The notes under the pieces were generated by a model that was given only the letters and a program-made list of their open reading frames with translations, was not told where the DNA came from and ran no database searches. 64,000 bases of DNA from an uncultured beta proteobacterium. GTDB taxonomy: Bacteria; Pseudomonadota; Gammaproteobacteria; Burkholderiales; Burkholderiaceae_C. The stretch covers positions 25,609 through 89,608 of the forward strand of contig CAIJRK010000069.1 of the NCBI GenBank assembly GCA_903823025.1. Direction: 5' to 3'. Positions within the stretch are counted from its first letter, which is position 1; the number at the start of each line of letters is the position of its first letter. The position numbers and the translations under genes are program-made. This document shows positions 55,076 through 63,125 of this stretch, piece after piece.

Positions 55076-55851
55076 CGCAGGGCGCGCCTGACTGAATAAA
55101 AGAAGGCCCGGTGAGGCAGCAGCTGCAGCGCCTTCATCCACCATGTAAAGCGTTTGGGGAAATGAATTTCAAATGCCCCGCGTGCCCAACCCTGCATGAT
55201 TTCCGTGGCCGCTTGGTCGGGCGTCAAGAGCGCGGGCATGGTGAAGGTGTTGCTGGCCGTGAGCGGTGTTTGCACAAAGCCGGGGTTGATGAGCGACACG
55301 CCGACACCTTTGTCATGCAAATCCTGGTAGAGCGTCTCTGTCAGGTTGATCAGCGCGGCCTTGGTTGGCCCGTAGGCCAGACTCTGCGGCAACCCCCGAT
55401 AACCCGCCACACTGCCGATCAAGCTGATGTGACCGTGGCCTTGCGCCATCAAGGCGGGCACCAAGGCGTGGAGCACGTACAGCGCGCCAAAGTAGTTCAC
55501 CTCGAAGTGGCGCAACATGTCGGGCACATCCAGCGCATCGGCGCGCATGGCGGTGTAATGCCCGGCGCAATACAGCACGCCGTCCAGCGGGCCTTGGGCC
55601 AGCAGTTGGGCGGCGGCCGCGTTGACGGTTTGCGGGTCGGTCACGTCCAGCGTCAGCGCCTGACTGCCGGGATGCGCCAGCACAAAAGCGTCCAGCGCCT
55701 GCGCTTTACGGGCTGACACCACCACGCGAGCGCCTTGCCGGTGCAGCGCCGCCGCAGTCGCTTGACCAATGCCGGAGGAGGCACCGACGATCCAGACCGT
55801 CTTGCCGCGCCAGTCTTTCATCGGCGGGTTGAGGGGGGCAAACAGCGTCAT
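55072..55851 (-). CDS. Short-chain dehydrogenase/reductase of the cfa operon
   Basis: A 259-residue NAD(P)-dependent oxidoreductase. The nucleotide motif is GASSGIG (about 24-30), and the catalytic tyrosine and lysine are in YGPTKAAL, preceded by serine in LIGSVAG. The substrate is unknown; the operon context suggests a lipid-derived molecule. It follows the DUF3833 gene by 8 bases. Confidence 0.9.
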   Translation of the reverse strand: MTLFAPLNPPMKDWRGKTVWIVGASSGIGQATAAALHRQGARVVVSARKAQALDAFVLAHPGSQALTLDVTDPQTVNAAAAQLLAQGPLDGVLYCAGHYTAMRADALDVPDMLRHFEVNYFGALYVLHALVPALMAQGHGHISLIGSVAGYRGLPQSLAYGPTKAALINLTETLYQDLHDKGVGVSLINPGFVQTPLTASNTFTMPALLTPDQAATEIMQGWARGAFEIHFPKRFTWWMKALQLLPHRAFFYSVRRALR

Positions 55852-55859
55852 GATGATCC

Positions 55860-56396
55860 TTAACGTTTGACAAACGAGAGCGTAACTTCACCCAGGCGCA
55901 CGCCAAATTTGCGCATGGTGGCTTTGTTGAGCATCACTTGATCGGTCATCAGGTACATCCAGTCGTCAAACTGCACGTCATAAACTTTGTCGCCTACGGG
56001 CAGGCTCAGGGTGTAGTTCCAGTGAAAGGTGTTGCCCAGACTCTGGCCTGTGGCCTCGCCCACGACGTCGCCCGCGCGCCCGGTGTAGCGGCCACCGGGG
56101 AGCTGGGTGAGATGCCAAATGCGCTGTTGGGTGGTGCCGTCGGCGTAGGTGAAAGATTCATCCAGCGTGCCTTCGTTGCCAACCCAGTGGCACTTCATCA
56201 GCACCGTAAAGCGCTTGACGACCGCGCCAGAACGGTCAGTGAAGACGCCGTAGGCGTCAAGCGTGCCGTTGAAATACTGGGGCAAATCGAGCACGGGTTG
56301 TTGGCCCGCATAGGCCTCAATGTCTTGTGAGGCGCAACCAGTGAGCGCCCAGACAGACGAGAGCGCGGTGGAGGCCAGAAGGAGTCGTCTTTTCAT
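55860..56396 (-). CDS. DUF3833 lipoprotein of the cfa operon
   Basis: A 178-residue predicted lipoprotein. The signal peptide ends with the lipobox LTGC (lipidated Cys 20). The mature domain is DUF3833, seen in YFNGTLDAYGVFTDRSG and the segment FHWNYTLSLPVGDKVYDVQF. DUF3833 proteins are regularly encoded with Cfa and DUF1365 genes; the role is unknown, but envelope lipid binding is plausible. ATG 56396 overlaps the MFS stop by 4 bases. Confidence 0.87.
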   Translation of the reverse strand: MKRRLLLASTALSSVWALTGCASQDIEAYAGQQPVLDLPQYFNGTLDAYGVFTDRSGAVVKRFTVLMKCHWVGNEGTLDESFTYADGTTQQRIWHLTQLPGGRYTGRAGDVVGEATGQSLGNTFHWNYTLSLPVGDKVYDVQFDDWMYLMTDQVMLNKATMRKFGVRLGEVTLSFVKR

Positions 56397-57685
56397 GATG
56401 TCTTTCGGAGAATGAGGGTGTAGAGCAGACTGGCCGCGATCAGTTTCAGGGCGCACGGCAACAGGCAATAAGCCCAGGTGAGGGTTTGCAAGGCGGCCTC
56501 GTCGCGGGCACCGGGGGCGTAACCCAAAGCGCCCAGCACGGGCAAGGCCACGCCTGCGGCCAGGGCCAGGTTGAGTTTGCTGGCAAAGTTCCACCAGCCA
56601 AAATAAGCGCCCTCGGCACGGCCCCGGTCGCCGCTGCGGGCCAACGTGCCTGCCAGCAACGCGCCGGGCAGGGCCAGATCAGCCCCCAAACCCACGCCCG
56701 AGAGCGCACAGACCCCGACAAAAGCAGTGACGTCGCCCGTGCCCAAGGTCGCGGCAAACACAAACACAGCTATCGACAGCGCCATGCCCAGCCCCCAACT
56801 GCGCGCTAAACCCAGGCGTTGAACCAGCCGTAGCCAAAGGGGAATCGACAACGCGGCGCTCAAGAAGTAGCTACCCAGAAACAGTGGCTCTGTGGTGGCG
56901 GGCGCTTGCAGCCGGTCTTGCACAAAAAACAAAATGAGCGTCGCCGGAATGGCACTGGCGATGCCGTTGACCATGAACACGGCCAGCAAAGCGCGAAATC
57001 CAGGCCGTGAAAAAGGCAACCAAATGGTGACGGACGGCGCGGCAAACGTCGCGCTGGACGTGGCCATCACCGGGCGTTTGGCGCTACGCCAGGCCAGCCA
57101 GCCTGCAGCGAGCGCAACAAAAAACAGGCCGGTGGTGGCAGGCAGGCCCAAGGCAACCGGCGCGAGAGACGCCAAAATCACCCCCAGCAAGCCCAAGCCT
57201 TCACGCCAGGCGACCACCCGGCTGCGTTGCACTTCGTCGCCGCCCAGCATCGCGCCCCACGACTGGTGCAGGATGCTCAACACGCTGTAGGCGGCGTAGG
57301 TCAACATCAGACACGCGGTGGCCCAGATCAGCAGGGCGGGCAACTGGCGCATCGGCGGGAAGAACAGCAGCGTAAAACCCAAGCCCAGCACCCCGGCGGC
57401 GACCGCGCCCCAGCCCAGCACAGCGTCAATTGAGCGACTGAATAGCGCATCGCTCCAGCGTCCCAGCAACGGGTCTATGAAGGCATCAAACAAACGGGCA
57501 CCCAGCAGCACGGCACCCAAGGTCGCCAGCGGCACACCAAAAGCGCGGGCGTAATAGTTGGGCAGCACCACGTACAGCGGCAGGGCGACAAAAGCCAGCG
57601 GCAAGCCCAGCAGGCCGTAACGCCAGCCGCCCAGTTCAGGCGAGGCGTTAGGCGAGGCGTTTTTGGAAGGTGTACTGAACGACAT
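56393..57685 (-). CDS. MFS transporter (GPH-like) of the cfa operon
   Basis: A 430-residue inner-membrane transporter with twelve helices. The segment DAFIDPLLGRWSDAL is the sugar-cation symporter (GPH/MelB-like) form of the MFS loop motif. The substrate is unknown; MFS proteins of this group in cfa clusters have been suggested to move lipids. ATG 57685 lies 38 bases inside the end of the Cfa gene, in a different frame. Confidence 0.85.
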   Translation of the reverse strand: MSFSTPSKNASPNASPELGGWRYGLLGLPLAFVALPLYVVLPNYYARAFGVPLATLGAVLLGARLFDAFIDPLLGRWSDALFSRSIDAVLGWGAVAAGVLGLGFTLLFFPPMRQLPALLIWATACLMLTYAAYSVLSILHQSWGAMLGGDEVQRSRVVAWREGLGLLGVILASLAPVALGLPATTGLFFVALAAGWLAWRSAKRPVMATSSATFAAPSVTIWLPFSRPGFRALLAVFMVNGIASAIPATLILFFVQDRLQAPATTEPLFLGSYFLSAALSIPLWLRLVQRLGLARSWGLGMALSIAVFVFAATLGTGDVTAFVGVCALSGVGLGADLALPGALLAGTLARSGDRGRAEGAYFGWWNFASKLNLALAAGVALPVLGALGYAPGARDEAALQTLTWAYCLLPCALKLIAASLLYTLILRKTS

Positions 57686-58889
57686 CAATGTTGTTCTCGT
57701 CAAAGGCGGCTTCGCAATACGCCAGATAGAACTCCCAAATGTGGATGAAGCGCTCATCAAAACCGCTTTTCAGCACCTGTGCCCGCTGGGCCAAAAAGGC
57801 GTCACGCCAGCGGCGCAGGGTTTCGGCGTAGTCGTGACCAAAGGCGAATTCGTCCACCACGTCCAGCCCGGCAGCGGCAGCTTGCAAGCGCATTTCACGC
57901 GGGCAGGGCAGGCAGCCGCCCGGAAAGATGTATTGCTGGATGAAGTCGGTGGAGCCGACGTAACGCTCAAACAGCGCATCGTCAATCACGATGCTTTGCA
58001 CGCAGGCGCGTCCGCCGGGTTTGAGCAACCGGGCGACGCTCGCAAAGTAGGTGGGCCAGTATTCGCGCCCCACGGCTTCGACCATTTCAATCGAGCAAAT
58101 GGCGTCAAACGGGGCATCGGCGATGTCGCGGTAATCCTGCAAACGCAGGTCAGCTTGGGTCACGCCCAGGCGTTCCATGCGCGCTTGGGCAAACGCGAGC
58201 TGCTCGTGACTCAGGGTCACGCCGACGACGTGGGCATCGCGCTCAAGAATCGCCATCTCGGCTAAAGCGCCCCAGCCGCAGCCAATTTCAAGCACCCGGT
58301 CGCCGGGCTTGACGCGTGTGCATTCGAGCGCCCGGCGCACCTTGGTGTGTTGCGCTTGGGCCAGCGTTTGACACAGGTCGCCGTCAAAAATCGCTGCTGA
58401 ATAGTTCATGGTCTCATCCAGCCACAAACTGTAAAACGTGTTGCCCAGGTCGTAATGGGCATGAATATTTTTCTGACTGTTGGCGCGTGTGTTGCGGTTG
58501 AGCAGGTGCTTGATGCGGTACAGCAAACGCCCGGCCCAGGAGCCATAGATCACGCTCTCGACTTCTGCCCGATTTTTCACCAGCACCCGCAGCAGATCGG
58601 TCAAATGGGGCGTTGACCAGTCGCCCGCCACGTAGGTTTCCGCAAACCCGATGTCGCCTGATTTGAGCGTGGCGGCGCATACGTTCCAGTTGTGCAGAGT
58701 CAGGGTGGCGTGCGGCAAAGCCTCGTGACCAAAACGCTGGCGACTGCCGTCCGGGAGTTGCAGCGTCAGGCTGCCGTGGCGCAGGCGTTGCAGCAGTTTG
58801 AGCACGGTGCGGGCGGCGGCAGGCGTGCCTTGGGGGATGGCAAATGGGGTGAGGGTCGTGGTGGTGCTGTTCATCGGAGGCCTCGTCAT
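57648..58889 (-). CDS. cfa: Cyclopropane-fatty-acyl-phospholipid synthase (Cfa family)
   Basis: A SAM-dependent methyltransferase that modifies double bonds of membrane phospholipids. It has 413 residues. SAM-binding motif I is VLEIGCGWGALAE, and family segments include QKNIHAHYDLGNTFY, YSAAIFDGD, and IQQYIFPGGCLPC. The enzyme may make cyclopropane or, as some homologues do, methylated furan-type fatty acids. ATG 58889 abuts the DUF1365 stop (TAAATG); ATG 58874 with a GAGG site six bases before it is equally good. Confidence 0.92.
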   Translation of the reverse strand: MTRPPMNSTTTTLTPFAIPQGTPAAARTVLKLLQRLRHGSLTLQLPDGSRQRFGHEALPHATLTLHNWNVCAATLKSGDIGFAETYVAGDWSTPHLTDLLRVLVKNRAEVESVIYGSWAGRLLYRIKHLLNRNTRANSQKNIHAHYDLGNTFYSLWLDETMNYSAAIFDGDLCQTLAQAQHTKVRRALECTRVKPGDRVLEIGCGWGALAEMAILERDAHVVGVTLSHEQLAFAQARMERLGVTQADLRLQDYRDIADAPFDAICSIEMVEAVGREYWPTYFASVARLLKPGGRACVQSIVIDDALFERYVGSTDFIQQYIFPGGCLPCPREMRLQAAAAGLDVVDEFAFGHDYAETLRRWRDAFLAQRAQVLKSGFDERFIHIWEFYLAYCEAAFDENNIDVVQYTFQKRLA

Positions 58890-59681
58890 TTAACGGGTGG
58901 TGAAAGAGGTGGGCGGTTTGGGTTTGCCAAAAAATCGCACCTTTTTCATAAAAAGTTGGAGGGCTTGCCAGTGAATGCGCAGCACCACGCCCAGCGTCAT
59001 GGCCGGGTAACGCCACACGGCCCGGCGCATGGCTTGCGGGGTGAGCGGCTCCAAATTGCCGCTGACGCTGGTCTCGATCAGCGGGCCTTGGGCATCGTCA
59101 AAGTCAATGCGGGCCACGGTGCGCGTGCGCTCGGGGGTGACCATGAAACGAAAGCGGTAGCCGCCCTCCACCGGGCAAAACGGCGACACATGAAACACCT
59201 TGGCCGCGCGTTGCTCCGCGCCAAGTCGGGGCTGATCCAGCAAGTAGCAATGGCGCTCGCCAAAGGTGTTGTTGACCTCGACCACGATAGCGCGCAGCGT
59301 GCCGTCCAGCCGGTGACAGTACCAAAAGCTGACCGGCTTGAAGGCAAAGCCCAGCACACGCGGGTAGCAATGCAGCCAGACTTCGCCATCGGCGTCGTTA
59401 ATGCCTTCATGCTGCAGCAGCGCATCGAGCCAAGCCAAAGCGCCGCCTTGCGCGGGGCTGCGTGCGTCGCCGTGGTCGGCATCAAAGAAGCTCAAGGCGG
59501 CCCAGCGGTTGCGCGCCAGCGGGCCAAAGCCGTCGCGTTGCAGCGTGCGCATGGGCAGCATCAAAAAGTAGGTGGCGTAGTTGAAGGCGTGGCGCACCGG
59601 CTTGAGCCGAACGTGGCGCACTTCGCCAAACCCGATCAAGGCGCGGGGGGCGGGCGTGATGGCGGATGCGTTGGGGTTCAT
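58890..59681 (-). CDS. DUF1365 protein of the cfa operon
   Basis: A 263-residue protein of the DUF1365 family: FGEVRHVRLKPVRHAFNYATY at the start, PVSFWYCHRLDGTLRAIVVEVNN in the middle, and HVSPFCPVEGGYRF near the end. The family nearly always accompanies Cfa and an FAD oxidoreductase and is thought to act on unsaturated or cyclopropanated lipids. It overlaps the FAD gene by 4 bases. Confidence 0.92.
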   Translation of the reverse strand: MNPNASAITPAPRALIGFGEVRHVRLKPVRHAFNYATYFLMLPMRTLQRDGFGPLARNRWAALSFFDADHGDARSPAQGGALAWLDALLQHEGINDADGEVWLHCYPRVLGFAFKPVSFWYCHRLDGTLRAIVVEVNNTFGERHCYLLDQPRLGAEQRAAKVFHVSPFCPVEGGYRFRFMVTPERTRTVARIDFDDAQGPLIETSVSGNLEPLTPQAMRRAVWRYPAMTLGVVLRIHWQALQLFMKKVRFFGKPKPPTSFTTR

Positions 59682-61012
59682 GGCGCGAGTGGGGCAGGCG
59701 CTGTTAACACCGTTTGCAACCGGGCGGCCACGTCCAGCCCGGATTTGAGGCCGTCTTCATGAAAGCCGTAGCCCGTCCAGGCGCCACAAAAGTAGGTATG
59801 TTGGCGGCCTTGCAACGCGGGAATCTGACTTTGGGCGCGAATGGCGGCCACGTCAAACACCGGGTGTTCGTAGTCAAACGTGCCGTGAATCTGGCGCGGG
59901 TCAATCGCTTGCAAGGGGTTGAGCGAGACGATGACTGGTTGCGCAAACGGCAACGGTTGCAGTCGGTTAATGAGGTAATGCAGGCACACCCGATTCACGT
60001 CTTCGTCCGACTTGTTGGCGTGGCCTTCTGCAGAATTGGCAGGAGCGGCGCGCTCGTAATTCCATGCCGCCCAGGCGCGCCGGTTGTACGGCAAAACCGA
60101 GGCATCGGTGTGCAGCACGGCGCGGTTGGCTTGGTAGCGAATGGCGCTCAACGCATGAACCTCGGCGTCACTGGCGTCACCCAGCAGACTCAGCGACTGG
60201 TCGGCGTGGCAGGCCAGCACCAGTTTGTCAAAGCGTTCGGTGTGTCCGCGTGACGTGATCAAAACGCCCTTTGCATCGCGGGTGATGTAGTGAACCGGGC
60301 TACGCAAACGCTTGTCTGAAATCAGATCGGTGATCTTTTCAACATAATGGCGCGCCCCGCCCGCCACCGTCCACCACTGCGGGCGACGGGTAACTTGCAG
60401 CAGACCGTGGTTGTGGCAAAACCGAATCATCGTGGCGACCGGAAATTGCAGCATCTGGTCCGTCGGGCAGCTCCAGATGCAACCCAGCATAGGCAACAAA
60501 TACCAGTCCTTGAATTCAGCCGACAACTTGTGCTGGCGCAAAAATTCGGCCAGTGGCTGCATCAGCGCCGCCTCTTGTCCGTGCTTGGCCAGCCTGGTGG
60601 CGATGCGGTTAAACCGCAGCACGTCGCGCAACATACGCCAAAAATGCGGGTGGGTCAGGTTGTCGCGTTGGGCAAAGACGGTGTTTAACGACGAGCCGCT
60701 CCACTCCAGCGCGCCGCCTGCGTGGGCACCCGGCACTTGCACTGAAAAAGACATATCGGACTTGACGGTGGCGACGCCCAGGTCAGCGAAAAGCTGGATC
60801 AGTTGCGGATAAGTGCGCTCGTTGAACACCAAAAATCCCGTGTCCACGCCATGCGTGACCGGACCGTTGGGGCCGCCCAGCGTCAGGTCAACGGTATGCG
60901 TGTGGCCGCCAAAATAATCACCGGCCTCGAACAGCGTCAGGTCGGCTTGGTCGCGCAAGGTGTGCGCCACAGCCAAGCCGGAAATGCCCGAACCCACAAT
61001 GGCAATCTTCAT
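59678..61012 (-). CDS. FAD-dependent amine-oxidase-like oxidoreductase of the cfa operon
   Basis: A 444-residue flavoprotein. The FAD-binding motif is at the N-terminus (IVGSGISGLAVAHTL), followed by LFEAGDYFGGHTHTVDL, and the C-terminal FAD segment is FCGAWTGYGFHEDGLKSGL. It resembles carotenoid/fatty-acid desaturase-like NAD(P)-binding proteins found with Cfa. The substrate is probably a lipid acyl chain, by context. ATG 61012 was chosen; a 29-codon frame upstream ends on its start codon. Confidence 0.9.
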   Translation of the reverse strand: MKIAIVGSGISGLAVAHTLRDQADLTLFEAGDYFGGHTHTVDLTLGGPNGPVTHGVDTGFLVFNERTYPQLIQLFADLGVATVKSDMSFSVQVPGAHAGGALEWSGSSLNTVFAQRDNLTHPHFWRMLRDVLRFNRIATRLAKHGQEAALMQPLAEFLRQHKLSAEFKDWYLLPMLGCIWSCPTDQMLQFPVATMIRFCHNHGLLQVTRRPQWWTVAGGARHYVEKITDLISDKRLRSPVHYITRDAKGVLITSRGHTERFDKLVLACHADQSLSLLGDASDAEVHALSAIRYQANRAVLHTDASVLPYNRRAWAAWNYERAAPANSAEGHANKSDEDVNRVCLHYLINRLQPLPFAQPVIVSLNPLQAIDPRQIHGTFDYEHPVFDVAAIRAQSQIPALQGRQHTYFCGAWTGYGFHEDGLKSGLDVAARLQTVLTAPAPLAP

Positions 61013-61098
61013 GACGTACCACACCTCAACAAGGTTTGGCAAACCAGGACGCCGCGCTGACGCAGTTCGTGGGAGAGGTGAATTTGAAGGTTTTTCAT
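61009..61098 (-). CDS. Possible 29-residue leader peptide upstream of the cfa operon
   Basis: ATG 61098 opens a frame of 29 codons (MKNLQIHLSHELRQRG and so on) whose TGA overlaps the ATG of the FAD gene. The exact ATGA coupling is suggestive, but there is no clear ribosome-binding site and no recognisable protein. It could be a coupling leader or chance. Confidence 0.25.
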   Translation of the reverse strand: MKNLQIHLSHELRQRGVLVCQTLLRCGTS

Positions 61099-61159
61099 GG
61101 ATTTAAAACTTAGCAGTAATTTTGTGACCAAATGGTAATTTATCACAATGCACGGTTTT

Positions 61160-61182
61160 AAACCCTGATGCAAACAGGGTTT
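61160..61182 (-). terminator. Hairpin after the HD-GYP-like gene
   Basis: Perfect 8-base arms AAACCCTG (61160-61167) and CAGGGTTT (61175-61182) with a 7-base loop, 18 bases beyond the stop of the HD-GYP-like gene. It is a good stem, but only TTT follows on the minus strand, so termination strength is uncertain. It separates that gene from the cfa operon promoter region (61043-61160). Confidence 0.5.
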
Positions 61183-61199
61183 GCCCTCCTTTTAAGACC

Positions 61200-62459
61200 T
61201 CAGAGTTTTTGCCAAAACCGGTTGGAAGACGGCAACTTGGTCAACTGCAGCAGGCGATTCAGATTGATTTTGACGTTAACGTCGCGGGGCGCCAAGCCCG
61301 TCACAATCTTGAATTCCGCCTGGCTGGTGTCGCGCACGATAGGCTCGCCGGTGGGCATTCCCGCACGGTTAACCACCACGGCGACGTGCGGGGTGGTGGT
61401 GTTGGCCCCGCGTTTGATAACCATGGCGATTTCTTGCGAGGCCAAACGCACAAACGACCCCGGAGAATAAATGCCGACCGCTTTGATCAAGCCCGCGCCC
61501 GCCTCGTCAATCAGGCGGTTTTCGTCAAAATAACTGGCCTTCATGGCGTGCGCTGCTGTCACGGCTACCCGCGAAGCACGCGGGGCCAGACAGGCGGCAA
61601 ACATGTCTGCGCGCTGAATCAGGCGGGCAATGCGCTGGCTCGTCTGACGGCTCGCCAAGGGGCCGGGCGTTTTGGTGTGATGCGCCAGCACGGCCTCCAG
61701 CCAGCAAGGGTCGGTCACACCGAGTTGCTCAAGCAGGTTGGCCGAGCGCAGGGCATGGTGCCGGATGCGCCGGCGCTGCTCTTGGGTGGGGGCTTCTTTT
61801 TGTTGCGAGAGTTGGTCTTGCAGCTCGGTCATGCCGATATTCATGGTCAGGGCGGCGTTGCACAGCGTCACCTCCAGCGCCTCGGACCACTTGAACACCT
61901 CGCGGGCAGCCAGACTGCACATCACCATAACCAGCATGGCGTGGGTGGCGCTGTACATGCGCAGCTCATTGCTGGAGAGGTGCATTAAAGCCAGCAAGGT
62001 GCCATCCGGGTTGGCTCGGGTGTGGCGACTTAGTTGCGCCTGTAACCGGTTGAGTCGGGGGAGAAAGCTGACCGGGTTGCTGTTGCGCAACATGGCGTGC
62101 GTCTGGGTTTGCAGGTCAAGCCAGTCAGGCTCGCCGTTGTTGGTGCTGTTGTTGATATCGACAAGGTCAGGCATCTTGTCCAAATCCGCGAGTGATATGT
62201 GGGTGTCTGCAATTTGCCCCAAGGGGCGCTCTTCGTTGATCAGGTTGTGGAGCCGGGCCACATACGCACGATGGTAATTCTCGGACTCGGTCAGTTCAAT
62301 GTACAAAGTGACGCGCTTGTCCAGCATCAGATCCAGATCGCTTTGACCGGTAAGCACATAGCCTTTGGGCGCGAGCAAGATACCCTCCTCGTCCCTGAGT
62401 GAAAAGGGCAGCGGCTGGCCGATACGAATAGATTCGATGTTGACAGTGACAAGATTCAT
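61200..62459 (-). CDS. Degenerate HD-GYP-like protein
   Basis: A 419-residue cytoplasmic protein. Residues 1-90 resemble the N-terminal extension (DUF3391-like) found with HD-GYP phosphodiesterases. The central helical domain (about 165-300) follows the HD-GYP plan but lacks key residues: the metal-binding HD pair is replaced by MN in NAALTMNIGM, and GYP is absent after VLAHHTK. A c-di-GMP phosphodiesterase role is therefore unlikely; it may be a binding or scaffold protein. It is divergent from rfaE2, 58 bases apart. Confidence 0.7.
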   Translation of the reverse strand: MNLVTVNIESIRIGQPLPFSLRDEEGILLAPKGYVLTGQSDLDLMLDKRVTLYIELTESENYHRAYVARLHNLINEERPLGQIADTHISLADLDKMPDLVDINNSTNNGEPDWLDLQTQTHAMLRNSNPVSFLPRLNRLQAQLSRHTRANPDGTLLALMHLSSNELRMYSATHAMLVMVMCSLAAREVFKWSEALEVTLCNAALTMNIGMTELQDQLSQQKEAPTQEQRRRIRHHALRSANLLEQLGVTDPCWLEAVLAHHTKTPGPLASRQTSQRIARLIQRADMFAACLAPRASRVAVTAAHAMKASYFDENRLIDEAGAGLIKAVGIYSPGSFVRLASQEIAMVIKRGANTTTPHVAVVVNRAGMPTGEPIVRDTSQAEFKIVTGLAPRDVNVKINLNRLLQLTKLPSSNRFWQKL

Positions 62460-62517
62460 AAATTTTTTGAATTATGCAGTGCCCACGCACCGCGTCGGCC
62501 CTGCTAGCATTCCCGCC

Positions 62518-63039
62518 ATGATTGATTTAACGCCTCTAACTTCTCTTTCCGACAAAATTTGCGGCCCGTCCAGTTTAATGGCGCGGGTGGCCTTGTTGCC
62601 CCGTCCGCTGGTGTTCACCAACGGCGTGTTCGATGTGCTGCACCGGGGCCACGTCATGTATCTGGCGCAGGCGCGGGCGCTGGGGGCGAGTTTGCTGGTG
62701 GCGCTCAACACCGATGCGTCCGCCCGGCGCCTGGGCAAAGGCCCGGATCGCCCGCTCAACCCGGAAACCGATCGGGCTTTTGTCATGGCGGCACTGGCCG
62801 CCACCGACTTGGTCACCTGGTTTGACGAGGACACGCCGCTGGAACTGATTACGCAGATCAAACCCGATATTCTGGTCAAAGGCGGCGACTACGACATGCG
62901 CAAACTGGCCGAAACGCGCGTGGTGAACGCGTATGGCGGACAAGCGCTGGCGCTGCCCTTTGTGACGGGTTATTCCACCACCGCGCTGGTTGAAAAAATC
63001 CGCAAACACGCAAGCGTTCAGCACCCCAACGACGTTTGA
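62518..63039 (+). CDS. rfaE2: D-glycero-beta-D-manno-heptose 1-phosphate adenylyltransferase (RfaE2)
   Basis: Transfers AMP to heptose 1-phosphate in ADP-heptose synthesis for the LPS core. The 173-residue protein is the stand-alone C-terminal half of HldE: nucleotidyltransferase motif TNGVFDVLHRGHVMYL (HxGH form) and LVKGGDYD near the C-terminus. ATG 62518 was chosen by homology. It precedes the IS605-type element by 58 bases. Confidence 0.92.
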   Translation: MIDLTPLTSLSDKICGPSSLMARVALLPRPLVFTNGVFDVLHRGHVMYLAQARALGASLLVALNTDASARRLGKGPDRPLNPETDRAFVMAALAATDLVTWFDEDTPLELITQIKPDILVKGGDYDMRKLAETRVVNAYGGQALALPFVTGYSTTALVEKIRKHASVQHPNDV

Positions 63040-63089
63040 CACATTTGACAATCAGACGTAGTCAGCGGGACTCATCAGCAATGAAGACT

Positions 63090-63125
63090 CCCACCGCTAA
63101 ACGCCTGAAGGCGTTCTAGCGGGGG
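63090..63125. repeat. Right-end hairpin of the IS605-type element
   Basis: Nested perfect arms CCGCTA/TAGCGG (63094-63099, 63117-63122) and ACGCC/GGCGT (63101-63105, 63110-63114) around a TGAA loop. This is a typical IS200/IS605 terminal hairpin. The tnpB stop codon (63097-63099) is inside it. In such elements the guide (omega) RNA scaffold overlaps this end, so it probably runs through here toward 63060. Confidence 0.7.

Noticed and set aside
58692..59762. 356-codon plus-strand frame
   Set aside because: It is antisense to Cfa and DUF1365, both firmly identified.
61122..61148. CRP-like TTGTGA/TCACAA repeat upstream of the cfa operon
   Set aside because: The arms match, but the spacer is about 15 bases, not the 6 expected for CRP, so no CRP call is made.
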